A stretch of DNA of 64,000 bases from Hypomyces perniciosus (taxonomy: Eukaryota > Ascomycota > Sordariomycetes > Hypocreales > Hypocreaceae): positions 1,302,001 through 1,366,000 of the forward strand of contig SPDT01000007.1 in the NCBI GenBank assembly GCA_008477525.1, in the 5' to 3' direction. The position numbers were made by a program, and so were the translations under genes. The notes beneath the pieces are model-generated. The model worked only from the letters and a program-made list of their open reading frames with translations. It was not told the DNA's origin and ran no database searches. Positions 22,393 to 33,172 of the stretch are shown here, piece by piece. Position 1 is the first letter of the stretch. Every line of letters starts with the position of its first letter.

Positions 22393-22680
22393 CTAGGATC
22401 CGCAAGCCCAGCACCAGGAGGTCCAGCGCACAACTTGACACCTCGCTCTTCACTCTCTGCCACTGAAGCTTGTCTTGGTGGTGTAGCATACTGCGAGGGC
22501 TACGGTAGATGGTATTATGCCAATGCCGGCTATTGCATGTGTAGCTCTCATGATTGTGGGATGGTAAGCTTCATCTCTTACTACAATTTGGTTTTCAGTG
22601 CTGGTTAACTGAGCTTGAATAGGTGTTGTGAGGGTAGGTTGATGTCCTGTCCCTACGGATACTATGTAAGTCTCAATTAT
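22393..22680 (+). pseudogene. Small cysteine-rich protein exon(s), probably broken
   Basis: A 171-nt stretch (22393-22563) encodes LGSASPAPGGPAHN, then ACLGGVAYCEGYGRWYY, ANAGYCMCSSHDCG. It ends at a good GTAAGC donor. After an acceptor TAG at 22622 a second stretch encodes CCEGRLMSCPYGYY, but joining the two leaves a one-base frame error. No in-frame ATG precedes the first exon; a hydrophobic stretch (WILVVFF) does. This looks like a secreted cysteine-rich small protein gene that lost its start and frame, close to the repeat island. Family unknown. Confidence 0.35.
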
Positions 22681-23176
22681 CACTGTCTGGGCATTGTTAT
22701 CCAGTTGCTAAAAAAAAGCTAGAGATTCTGAAGAAGCGGTGACCAATGCAGACGCCGAGAAATAGGTTCTTAACACATAAATATTTGCTCCTGTTACACA
22801 ATGAAGACCAGACACGGAGGAAATAGCTACGCCAGTGCGATATAGATTATGTGATTGCAGCAAAGAGCTATTCTTATTTTATTCAATCTAGGAACATGCC
22901 GGCCACTTGTAGTTGACAAGAGTAAAAGTTGGCATCTAGGTTATGGTGATCGGAGACTTGACTTGACTGGACTTTATTACACCCCGGCTAAAACTCTAGA
23001 GCTTATCTAGTCAGGTTAAATTAAGATTATATATACTCCTCCTGGCTCGTGTGCTTCTATGACCTTCTCTTAGTCCATCAGTTTATCTTTCAGGATTAAC
23101 GTGTTTCGTGTGTTTTGGTGGCAAGTAGACTAGATTTTTTTTATTACTATTTACGACCACTCTGTATCTAGGTATA

Positions 23177-23438
23177 TGTCAGGAGACCGGAAGCTCCGGG
23201 GCTCTCATGATGTCACATGGGCCGGAATGCACATATAAGAGCAACTGTGGTCCCCAAAGATATGGAACTTCAGAGACCAGTAAACTACTGCTGCTACACC
23301 TAACTATTAGTTTCTGGCTTATTACCTGCTTATTAGCACCTATTTCTCCTCTAAGTGACTGCTCTTTAACCTCCTCTACTCTTCCCTAAGGTTATAGCCC
23401 CTCGCCCGATCCGTCTACCCCAAAGAGGGTCTCTGACA
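23177..23438 (+). mobile_element. LTR of a retroelement, copy A
   Basis: 262 bp, starting TGTCAGGAGACC and ending GGGTCTCTGACA, so it has the 5'-TG...CA-3' ends of an LTR with short inverted termini. It contains a TATA-like CATATAAGAG near 23232. It is the best preserved of four copies; the reverse complement of copy B matches it nearly base for base, with differences mostly C-to-T or G-to-A. Confidence 0.85.
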
Positions 23439-23784
23439 ATATAATAGCCTCGTTTACGCAATAGGTCAGTAAAAGCCAGGGGTCTAGACCCTATTTGCTA
23501 TATTTCGCTAAATAAAGGAAGGTTTTAGTATATTTTTAATCTATATTTTATAAAGGGGTCCTATATAGGTTTACCTCTTTTACTAGCTTTTAAAAAGCTT
23601 TATTTCCTTTAAATCTTAATAAGTATATAATTAATTTTTTGCCTTTTAATATTTTAAAATAAAAGCTTTTTATTATATAGTAAAAATTTAAAATACTATA
23701 AAGTTTATTTTATAATTTATAGAGATTTATAAAAGCACTTTACTATAAAAATATATATATAATTTTATTAATAGTATATTATTA

Positions 23785-23936
23785 TTAGAGACCCTTTTTA
23801 AGGCAGATAGATTAGGTAAAGGGCTGCGACTTTAAAGAAAAGTAAAGGAGGTTAAAGAGTAATTATTTAAAGGAGAAATAGGTATTAATAAGCAGGTAAT
23901 AAGCTAGAAATTAATAGTTAAGTATATGTCAGAGAC
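23785..23936 (-). mobile_element. Truncated LTR, copy C, strongly mutated
   Basis: It matches the first ~150 bp of copy B as read on the plus strand, from AGAGACCC to the TTAGGT/TTAAGT block, with many added A/T changes. It stops exactly where copy B begins. Confidence 0.75.
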
Positions 23937-24188
23937 CCTCTTTAGGGCAGACGGATCGGGCGAGGGGCTGCGACTTTAGGGAAGAGTAGAGGAGGTTAAA
24001 GAGCAGTTACTTGGAGGAGAGATAGATACTAATAAGCAGGTAATAAGCCAGAAACTAGTAGTTAGGTGTAGCAGCAGTAGTTTACTGGTCTCTGAAGTTC
24101 TATATCTTTAGGGACTACAGTTGCTCTTATATATGCATTCCGGCCCATATAATATTATGAGAGCTCCGGAGCTTCCGGTCTCCTGACA
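23937..24188 (-). mobile_element. LTR copy B, inverted relative to copy A
   Basis: 252 bp, TGTCAGAGACCC...GGTCTCCTGACA on the plus strand. It is the reverse complement of copy A with scattered transitions and is less mutated than copies C and D. Confidence 0.85.
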
Positions 24189-25881
24189 GCTTTTAACTTA
24201 ATTTCTAGCTTCTTTTTAATTACTAATATAAAAGCTATTTAGGCTTTTTTAATAGTTTATTATAGCTGCTATTTAAAGGCTATTAAAGTAATAAAATCCC
24301 TAGTTATAGGATAATTCTATTGATTATACTTTTAAAAAAAGGTAAAATTAATTTCCTGAAATTAAAGTCTTTTTAGAATAAAGTCTTTTAAACTATTAGC
24401 GATAATGCAATAAAATAGCCATTTCCTTTCTACTCTTTAATTATTAACTATCTTTATAAATATATTTATAACTATAAGTTATAGCAGAAACACTTAAAAA
24501 AAATAGCAGTAAACTTAAAAGCTAGTAATAAACTTCTTAATTAATCCTTTTATTATAAAAAAATAATATAAATATTACTACCAGGATTAAATAAAGTATT
24601 TATATATTACCAATAGCCACCTAGCCGTATCTTCTCTAGTTATTTTATAAATAAATCTATATAATAATTATATTTTTAAACTTAATAAACTGTAGGTTTA
24701 GTATTTCTATTAGTAAAGTATAGCTAAATAAAGTTATTATACTTTTTAATAAAGTAATATTTACTATTATACTTTATATAATTAAAAGCTTAATAAAAGG
24801 TTTTATAGTAAAGACTACTGCATTTTTAATAAATTACTAAACTAAAAAGGTTTCTTTATTCTTTTAAACCTTTAAATACTTTAGTTATTATATTCTTTAA
24901 AGTATTAGCAGTATAATCCTAGTATACTCCCCGCTAACTAATAAGTCTAGTCTTTTTATATTTTCTTTAAAATTAAGATTCCTATTAAAAGCTATTATAT
25001 TACTAATATAGCTATATATAAAAGTTTTAGCGATTATATTAATATAAATTAACTCCTGCTAGGTTATAAGGATTCTATAGTAAAATATCTATCTATTTAT
25101 TATAAAGGAAAGGCATTATAAGAATATATAAACTTAAAGGGGTTATTTTAAAAAACTTACTTTTAATAATCTTAAATTAAAAAAGGAATAATTAAAAATT
25201 CTATTTAATAGCTTAATATAAGCGAAAGATTTATAAAGTTATTTTATAGTATTTAGTTAAACTATTGCAATTATTATCTTTAAGCTATTAATAAAATTTA
25301 TCCTAAATAATTAATCCTGCAGATCTGCCTTTCTCTTTAAAATAACTAACCTATTACAATTAAATATCTCCTTTTAAGTAAGAAATAATATAAATAATTT
25401 TATAAGTTATTTAAGAAAAGGTATTAAAAGATAATTTAAACTAGCTTTTAATAATAATAATAAAAATCTATAATTCTGCCTAAACTTTCCTTTATAATAA
25501 AAAGCTTAAATTTACACTTTACTTTAATTGCCTTTATAAAGTTATTTAAATTAATAGTATATAATAAATTAATTATAGGCAATAAGCCCTTAATCTTTAA
25601 AGTTAAAGAAAGTTTCTTTTAGAATTTTTTTTAAATATTTCTTTTTAAATATATTTACTGCTTATTTTTTATTTATTAAATATAAATATTAATTTTTTCT
25701 TTTATAAATAAAGTATTATTTAAAAGGCCTAGTTAATATCTAAAGAATACTTTACTTAAAAGTCTCTATATTTAAAATACAGCCTTTTTACTAAAAGTAA
25801 ACTAATTATTTACCGCTAAAGGCATCTTTAACTTTAATAGTCTTTTTACTTTTACTAAAATTAATAAAAGATTAATATATT

Positions 25882-26137
25882 AAAGACCCTTTTTAAGTAA
25901 ATAAATTAAGCAAGGGCTGCGACTTTAAAGAAAAGTAAAGGAGGTTAAAGAGTAATCACTTAAAAGAGAAATAGGTATTAATAAGCAGGTAATAAGCTAG
26001 AAACTAATAGTTAGGTATTGCAGTAGTAGTTTATTAGTCTCTAAAGTTCTATATCTTTAGGGACCACAGTTGCTCTTATATATGCATTCCGGCCTATATA
26101 ATATCACGAGAGCTCTAGAGCTTCCAGTCTCCTGACA
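25882..26137 (-). mobile_element. LTR copy D, strongly mutated
   Basis: Full-length match to copy B in the same orientation, including the TTGCTCTTATATATGCATTCCGG core and the CTCCTGACA end. It carries heavy C-to-T/G-to-A change. With copy B it would bracket about 1.7 kb of RIP-degraded internal DNA. Confidence 0.8.
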
Positions 26138-28340
26138 GGCTATACCGGCTAAGCTATTAATTTAAACAAATCCTTTATTAAGTAAATTAAAGAGGATTTT
26201 CTATAACACTAATAATTCTTTATATAATATACTATAAAAGGGGCCTTAAGGAGTTCTAGTTTTTTATTATATTTATTAGCTTTTAAGGAATCTGTAAATT
26301 GACTTTAAGGCAGTATAATAAAAGTTTAATAGCTTTTTTATAAAGAATAGCAAATAAAACTCTTATATAATTAAATGGAATATATTTTTAAAGATTTATA
26401 AGTCTTTTAGGCTAAAGTATTTTTTTAATAATAAATAAACTAATAGTTAAAGGAAATATATTCCTTTTCGCTATTCCTTTAATATAGCAGTATTTTATTT
26501 ATAATATTAAGGCTAATATAAACTAGGCTTTTTATATAGCTTTAATATTCTGAAGCTCCTTTTTATTTATAAATTATAGCTATAGGCTAGCTTTTTTATA
26601 GTTAACTTTTTTTTTAACTATATTATATATTACCTAATTAACTTTAATTTAAAGCTTATTAAAAATTAAATTATAGTTTAGTTTATTTACTATATAGGTA
26701 TATTAATATTTAATATAATTATATAAATTTAAATAAATAATAGCAATATTGCTAGTTTTTACCTTTTTATAGATTTCAGTAAATATCTTAATTTTCCTTT
26801 TAATAATTTTAATCTATAAAAAGGTATAACTTTTAAGTAAAAAAAGAGTTTATAATAATATAAAGGTTATAGCTAGTATTAAATAATATTACAATAAATA
26901 TATTCTCTATTCTGGCTTATAATATTATTAATTTACTAGTTATTTACTCTTTAAAACTCTTTCTATCCTTTTAATTTTTTTATAGGCCTTAACGCTTAAC
27001 TTTATATTAAAGCTAATCTTTTAATTTACTGCTAAAGTTTTTATCTTCTTTACTATTAATATATTAATTATTATTATTAAATTTACAGTTAATAATCTAA
27101 ATTTAATACACTTAAACTTTATAGCTTTTTTTATAAAACTAGGTAATATATCCCTTTTTCCTATAATAGTAATATATAATCTCTTTAACAGTATTTGCCT
27201 TATTTACTAAAAAGCTATATTAGCATTAATTCTTTATATAATTTACGCCTTTTATCCAGGTATCGCCTTCTTTATTAACTATATATATATAATCCTTTTC
27301 AAGTGCAATATAGTTGAAGCTTATTATATTTTTTCTATTAAAAGTAATTTATTAAAATAGCTTTTATATTTTATTACTTTAGATTTAATTATTTAATGCA
27401 GCTAGCAATATTCTAGACTTTAATAAACTATTTACTATAAATAAACAGTAAATTTATTATTATTCAGCGGAATTATAGCTTTAAAGATAATACTCCTTTA
27501 AAGAAAATAATTTTAATTTAATTGGCTTAATTATTGCCATTTACTTTAAAGAGCTTTTATTTAAAGTAAAAAAGGAAGGATAAAAGTAAAGTTTTATTTT
27601 TTTACTTAAAAGTGTACAGCTTTTATATAGCTTAGTTTTAAAATCTTTAATCTTTATAAGTATAGTCTAAATATTATATAAATTCTGCTAAATTATAGTT
27701 CCTATTAATTCCTTTTAATATATAATAGGTAGCAATTATTTATTTAAAATATAACATTTAAATAAAAATTAATAAAATACTATTATTTTCTATTACTATT
27801 ATACAACTTTTTATTAAATTTAAGCTTTTTATATATATTTTATACTTATATAGTATATTCCCTTTACTTTTTTAAAAATTTAAATAGGTTAAAAAAGTAG
27901 CTTCCTTTTAACCTTAAAAGTTTATATAAACTTTATTATAAAAGTTAATATAGGCTTTATAGTTACAGCCTATACAGGGTTTTACTTAGGTTGCAGAAAA
28001 AATAATATTTTATTTTCTTAATTATCTAGCTTTTAAGTTACTAGTATTATAAAGTCTAGCTTTTTATTAATATAGCTATTTATTCCTATAAAGGTAAAAC
28101 GGCTTATTAATCCGCGATTATATATTATTGCCTTTAAAGGCTTAGTCTCTGAAATTCACTATTTTCCTTTTATAGTAAAAGTTTTATTACTTACTGACTA
28201 GGTAATAGCTAAGTTATAGATATATAATAGGTATAGCTTAACTGGAAAGTATATAGTTAAGGCACCTCTATATTATTTATTTATAGCTAAAAGAAGGAAG
28301 CTTTATATTAGCTATATATATATTATATAGTTATATATAT

Positions 28341-28430
28341 AGGGTTATAGCTGAGGTGGTTTCCTAATTAGGCAAGCGGTCTGGTATTAGTTATATTTCC
28401 GGATTTGGCGTAGTTGTGATTCCGGGAGAT
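28341..28430 (+). repeat. tRNA-like (SINE-type) patch inside the AT-rich island
   Basis: A TAGCTGAGGTGG block (28348-28359) resembles an RNA polymerase III A box, and GTTGTGATTCC (28413-28423) resembles a B box after one CpG transition. The spacing suits a tRNA-derived element. I cannot fold a proper cloverleaf, so it is not called a tRNA. Confidence 0.25.
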
Positions 28431-28956
28431 ATGGCCTAGCCTGTAACAATAACTAACGCTATAATAAGCCACCTTTAGGGGGCAGCTACAACTATACTTC
28501 ACCGATAAGGTATTCTTCTTTTACGATTTTATTATTAGCTAATAAAAGCGCACTATAAAGGGAATGCATTAAAAGTATAATACTTATAGTAAAGGCTATA
28601 TTAATATTAATATTACTATTAATATTAATATTAACGCTAATAATAATATTAATAACTAAAAAGAAAAGTAAAAAATAAGATTAAAGGCAGTTAATATACC
28701 TATTTTTAACTATTTAAAATTAATTAATTTACTTAAAAAGCTTTATTATTTAATTTCCTATTATTATAGATTAATAATAACTATAGTATTGATATTCCTT
28801 TTACCTCTATAATAGAATATCGATATATATTTATAATAAAGGAGCTTTTAACTAAATACAAGAGGCTTCAAAAATATAGCTAGTTAATTATAATACTATA
28901 AATAAACTAAAATAGCAGTTAATAAGGCACTAGGAATAGCTTTATTAACTGGGGGG

Positions 28957-29144
28957 TGTATTAGGTTAAGCAGGTTAAGGCTATACTGCTAATATGCGCT
29001 AAAGAGCTGTTATCTGCTTATATAGCAGATATAAGCTGATATATATATTGCGTAAGCGATATGTCAGACTATGCGGGCGCTTACAGCGCCGGCTTTCCAT
29101 TCTTCTTTATATTAGCTATATATATATATAGCAAGGCCATTACA
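28957..29144 (+). mobile_element. Possible LTR next to a polypurine-like G run
   Basis: A GGGGGG run at 28951-28956 is followed directly by TGTATTAGG, and a plausible end CATTACA lies at 29138-29144. The segment is less AT-rich than the island. It includes a GGCGCT-TAC-AGCGCC hairpin near 29077-29092. No second copy was found in the window, so this rests on position and termini only. Confidence 0.3.
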
Positions 29145-29629
29145 GCATATTCTCTTTCATAGAATCAAGCTTCATTTCCCATCTCTCTATGCTCCACATA
29201 GCTGTGCCGCGCTCCGCCACAGGTGTTAACCCCAATATATAGCCCAGGGCATAGTCCTTGGGCGCCGCCGCTTGACCTATAGCAGTTAGATAAGTCAGCA
29301 GGGCGGATCTGAGAATAGGGCTGAGCCACACTTATGTCTTACCTCCACTGCGGCTGGGGCAGTTGTATCAAACCTATACGAAGGACCCCAGGTCCGTGGG
29401 TTGCGTGGTCACTACCTGATGATTCCATGGTTGTCAATACATGGCAATAAGCACTACTTTATAATGGTAATGTGTTCAGTACTACTATGTAGCCAGGAAT
29501 CCACGAGATATATAGGCAGGGTAATCTCCTATGTATATAAAGAGTACAAGAACCCGCAGCGCCGCATTGGTTATTTACAAAATTTACAACCTCTACAAGT
29601 ACCAAACGCCTTATCGTTCAATAACCAAA
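29145..29629. other. Edge of the repeat island and promoter of the effector-like gene
   Basis: Composition returns to normal. A TATA-like GTATATAAAG lies at about 29533, close upstream of the ATG at 29630. I see no recognisable gene. Confidence 0.5.
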
Positions 29630-30540
29630 ATGAAACTTTTAAGCGTTTCAGTCCTCAGCTACTTTGTTACGTCTGCTCTTGCAGCGGAGTGCTCTCCGGG
29701 ACTTGTTTCTACTGATACAATTCCGGCAGATCTGTTAGATGCATACTGGGATGCTCGTAACCAAATGTGCTCGAACTCCAATTGCGCTTTTCAAGAGGAT
29801 TGCAAAGTTGACATAGTCGCGACTAAGTCCAACATACAAATCCTATTTGTCACCCTTAAGCGAGAGAAGAATGGAGTTAAAGGCTTTAAAGACTGCTACG
29901 TACGATGTCCAAATATGAGAAAAGTTTCAATTTAACTAACACTTATAGAATGCCACTAAGTGAGTTTCCGATGCCTAGTATGTTTTGTCTCTAACAGCAA
30001 CAGCAATATAATCAATCAATGTGTATACCAAGAGCACCTTCTAAATGGCAAATGGGAATATGGTGGCCAGACTTATACGCTGGAGTCACACTTTGCCAAC
30101 TTCAATATTCAGACCCTTCCGTCCCCCCCCCCCCCCCGCCCCCCCCGTCCTCCCCGTCCTCCCCATCGGGGTGCAATACTGACAAGTACTGCGCCTACAC
30201 ATATAATAACAACCATTGCGGCATTACTACCTGGAATTGTGATGACTGCGCTGTCGCAGTTTGTATGTTGCCCTCTAGCTCCCGCAGTAAAATAACAGGA
30301 AGCTGATATTGACCTCTAGTCTGGGAATGCGCCTCCGACGCTAGCTGTGGCGGCGGTGCTAAATGTATCAACAACCTCTGCTGCCATGCTGATAAGCTCG
30401 CCGGTGGCGCTGCGCAATGCGCCACGATAGATGACCTCAAGGCATGTGGTAATTATCAGCGCCAGTTAGGAACGGGAAGCACCGCGACTTGGGTTCCTCC
30501 CCATACAAATATTCCAGACAACTTGAAGTGTGGATGTTAA
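29630..30540 (+). CDS. Secreted cysteine-rich effector-like protein, frame problem in a poly-C tract
   Basis: MKLLSVSVLSYFVTSALA is a clear signal peptide. A tentative model is join(29630..29899, 29949..29959, 30004..30262, 30320..30540). The first exon gives 90 codons. An 11-nt microexon after a TAACTAAC branch site and TAG restores the frame to give DCYNATN, then IINQC and WEYGGQTYTLESHF. This C...AT..IINQC...W.YGG..Y layout recurs in uncharacterised small secreted fungal proteins (some named Y3-like glycan-binding; memory only). Exon 3 then crosses runs of 15 and 8 C (30123-30146). The downstream domain (GCNTDKYCAYTYNNNHCG, WNCDDC) lies in a different frame: one extra base or two fewer would join them. 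The 57-bp last intron restores CGGGAKCINNLCCH and a CGC stop end. Cysteine spacing and open frames on both sides argue for a real gene; whether this allele works is unclear. Confidence 0.65.
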
Positions 30541-30801
30541 AGCGGTCGAACGTCCCACGTACTGTCACGACCCAAATGACGACCTACATGTGATCAAGTA
30601 CCGAAGGTATCACGTGGCCAGTCACATGAGGAGGACCGACGTGAATACGTCGACCCCCGACATGTCCAGGGCGCTCCACAACAAAGGATTGTCGGCCCAA
30701 GGAATATCATTCTTGTATATAAGAACTTCATCATTACTATTTAGTAGATTAGCTACTAGCCAGTCGTTAACAACAGCATTTACCTGAACCACCTGTTTAA
30801 C
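30535..30801 (+). mobile_element. Probable solo LTR abutting the effector-like gene
   Basis: 267 bp beginning TGTTAAA and ending TTTAACA, a perfect 7-bp inverted terminus with TG...CA ends. A TATA-like TTGTATATAAGAAC lies at about 30713-30727. It begins within the last two codons of the preceding gene (TGT TAA). I see no target-site duplication or second copy, hence moderate confidence. Confidence 0.45.
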
Positions 30802-33172
30802 AGAATCGTGACTACGACCTTATTAAGGTAGTAAACGCCCTGATCCCCTGTTAACATAAACCCTAACCCTACTAGTTACCCTACTGTTAGGATAATTAGG
30901 AACGTTACACGTACCGCACCCCACGACCCGCTGACGGGCGTGAGACTGGAAGATATATGCCCTTTGAGGCGGTAAAATGCTGTATAGGAAAGTTTACATG
31001 TACTGTAGTATATTGTAGTCTAGACCTAGCATAGCACGTCCTTTTGCCTTAATGGGATTGGTGGCCTCCGAGCCATAGGACGTTAATGGGACATCATCAT
31101 CATCATCACACGTACCGCAAGCACTTGTAACGGGCTGAACCCATAGAGGCCTTAACTCACGGTCGCGACTAGTTGGCCAGGAGTAAGGAGCGATTCGTAT
31201 GGAGTAGTATCTTACAAAATAGGTTCTGTCTGTTAAGTACCGAGTACCCGTCTCGTCTAAGTTTACTGAGTTATTGTCAGATAACGTCGGTCTTGTTGTC
31301 GGAATGATTAGGAATTGGATATGCAAGGGAGCTTGCTATTGTCTGAGATGTGGGACAGACTCGCGTCGTGTCTTTTCTATGATAAAAAGGCTGGGCAGGA
31401 ATCCAATTACGATAGAGAGATCAGGTCAACAGAAACACACATCACGGTAGAATAGAGTGAAAATTTAGATGCCCAGAATTCTCTATTATCGTTATGTGTT
31501 CAGACTGACTACTTAACCGTGTTTTGCAACAGTCATATAAGTGCGTGCTCATCATATCAAGGAAATGGGTAGTGTTAAAGGAAATGAGGAAGAGCGGCGC
31601 TGAGGATTATACTAAGACTATAGCCGATTATCAAGATAGTAGTATATACAGAGGCTTTATTGAGTTTCAAAAGAGGAAAGCGACCTTTTTCCTATAAGAG
31701 AGCATAAAGATCCCCTTTATATATCATCGCAGACCCCTATCAGCTATCATAAAAACTATTATCCCTCATATCACCTGACGCATTATCTTATACATAGACA
31801 CCCCCTACCCGCTATCTTTATCGGAAGTTTGTTAAATAATGTGCTAAATCATAAGTATTACATGTGGTAGTTATCTGATCTACTTATAGGCTCCCTCGCA
31901 GCTAACCGTCGTCTGACAAGCTAAGAGAGTTCTCCACTGTTGTTTGTGGCTGTTTTTGTTTATTTATGGACAATACACTCATCCTTTATCTCAGTAACCC
32001 TTTATTTAAAAGATTATAATATTTGGAAGGTATCAAATCGTGGCCCAGCTAAGCAGGTTGTAAGGAAGCGAACCTCCACAACATATTTCCCCGCAAATGG
32101 CTGGCAAGTCACACAAACGCCAAACAAGACAAGAGTTTGTTGAAATAGGATACTGTCAACCTCAGTAACGGATAGTTCCACATCACGGCACATTCCTTCA
32201 TTCCAATAAACATTCCTTGATTCCCAACTAGCTTGCAACAACAGCCGGATCCGTAAGTCAATGACGATATCATGACTGATAGTTTTCCTAGATCCGGGTG
32301 GTCATGATCAATTAGTTAGGAAGTTTTCATGTATTTAAGCAACAGCTTTTCCCACCTAACTTGGGATCAGCAAGAGTGTCGAATTCTATCATTTTATGCA
32401 CCTGCAAATGAGCCCTCATACTGTTGATCTGTGATTGATAGATACTCAAAGGTTTTTGTGATATTCCTGAGTGAGTTTTTTTTTAAAAAAAAAAGTTATC
32501 AAGTGCTCTTGGGCGCCTTCCTTATTTTGGACCATCTTTGCCGCCTGTAAATAGTAGGCCTATTGTCAAATGCAATATAACCTGTACTATCAGCTACAAT
32601 TGCTGAGGTGTACACTTTCACTTTTGCTGGCCTGGTACAATGGTTTGATACCTACCTATTCAAGAAAGGGTAAAAATCCTATCTATTGGGCCTGAATGTA
32701 GTGGCAATAAAAAACGGGTGGGATTGTATTTAGGCCCTGCTTCTTGAACTGAACAACAGAAGTATAAGAGGGCCTTCTGGGTTACATCAATTCAAGTGAA
32801 TTACTTCATAACATCAGTGTCTTGATGGTGTCGAGCATAACATTTGCATAAGCCTTGTGCAACAAGACGTCGAGCCAGACTACTAGTTGTTCGCGCTTAG
32901 TCACTTTAAGTCACATGACTGCGCGATGCTCCTGTTCTCGCCGAGACGCGTGTTAGGTGCGGTACAACAAGCACCGCCAGATCAGTCCGTCATGATGGTA
33001 GATGAGCATTGAAGCTCATCTACTTCATTGTTGGTGAAACGCAGTAGCCTGAGCTGTTTGCCCCAAGGATGACCCGATAAGCCTCTTTCCAAAGAGCCAT
33101 ACCTTCAATGCCTAGCTTCAACCCAGGACTCAGGCGCGAACACACCAGGCCCCCCGTGCCTCAAACACCAGC
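30802..33172. other. Gene-free region between solo LTR and SRS2
   Basis: It holds a short telomere-like CCCTAACCCTA at about 30849-30860, an ATCATC microsatellite near 31093, and a T8/A10 run near 32477-32495. The base composition is moderately AT-rich, as in old repeat debris. No open stretch shows family resemblance. The last ~200 bp is the SRS2 leader. Confidence 0.5.

Larger units (their letters stand above)
23439..28956. mobile_element. AT-rich RIP-degraded retroelement island
   Basis: About 5.5 kb of extremely AT-rich DNA with TpA enrichment, almost no CpG and stops in every frame; no frame of useful length survives. Embedded LTR copies, a polypurine-type GGGGGG next to the LTR-like end at 28957, and the gradient of decay between copies show that it derives from retrotransposons mutated by RIP. 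A dense ATT/AAT microsatellite lies at about 28601-28655. A less altered patch remains at 28341-28500. Confidence 0.85.

Noticed and set aside
30123..30165. CRISPR-like or other array from the C-rich repeated CCGTCCTCC units
   Set aside because: It is a simple-sequence tract inside a protein-coding region; a fungal nuclear genome is not expected to hold CRISPR arrays and no spacer structure exists.
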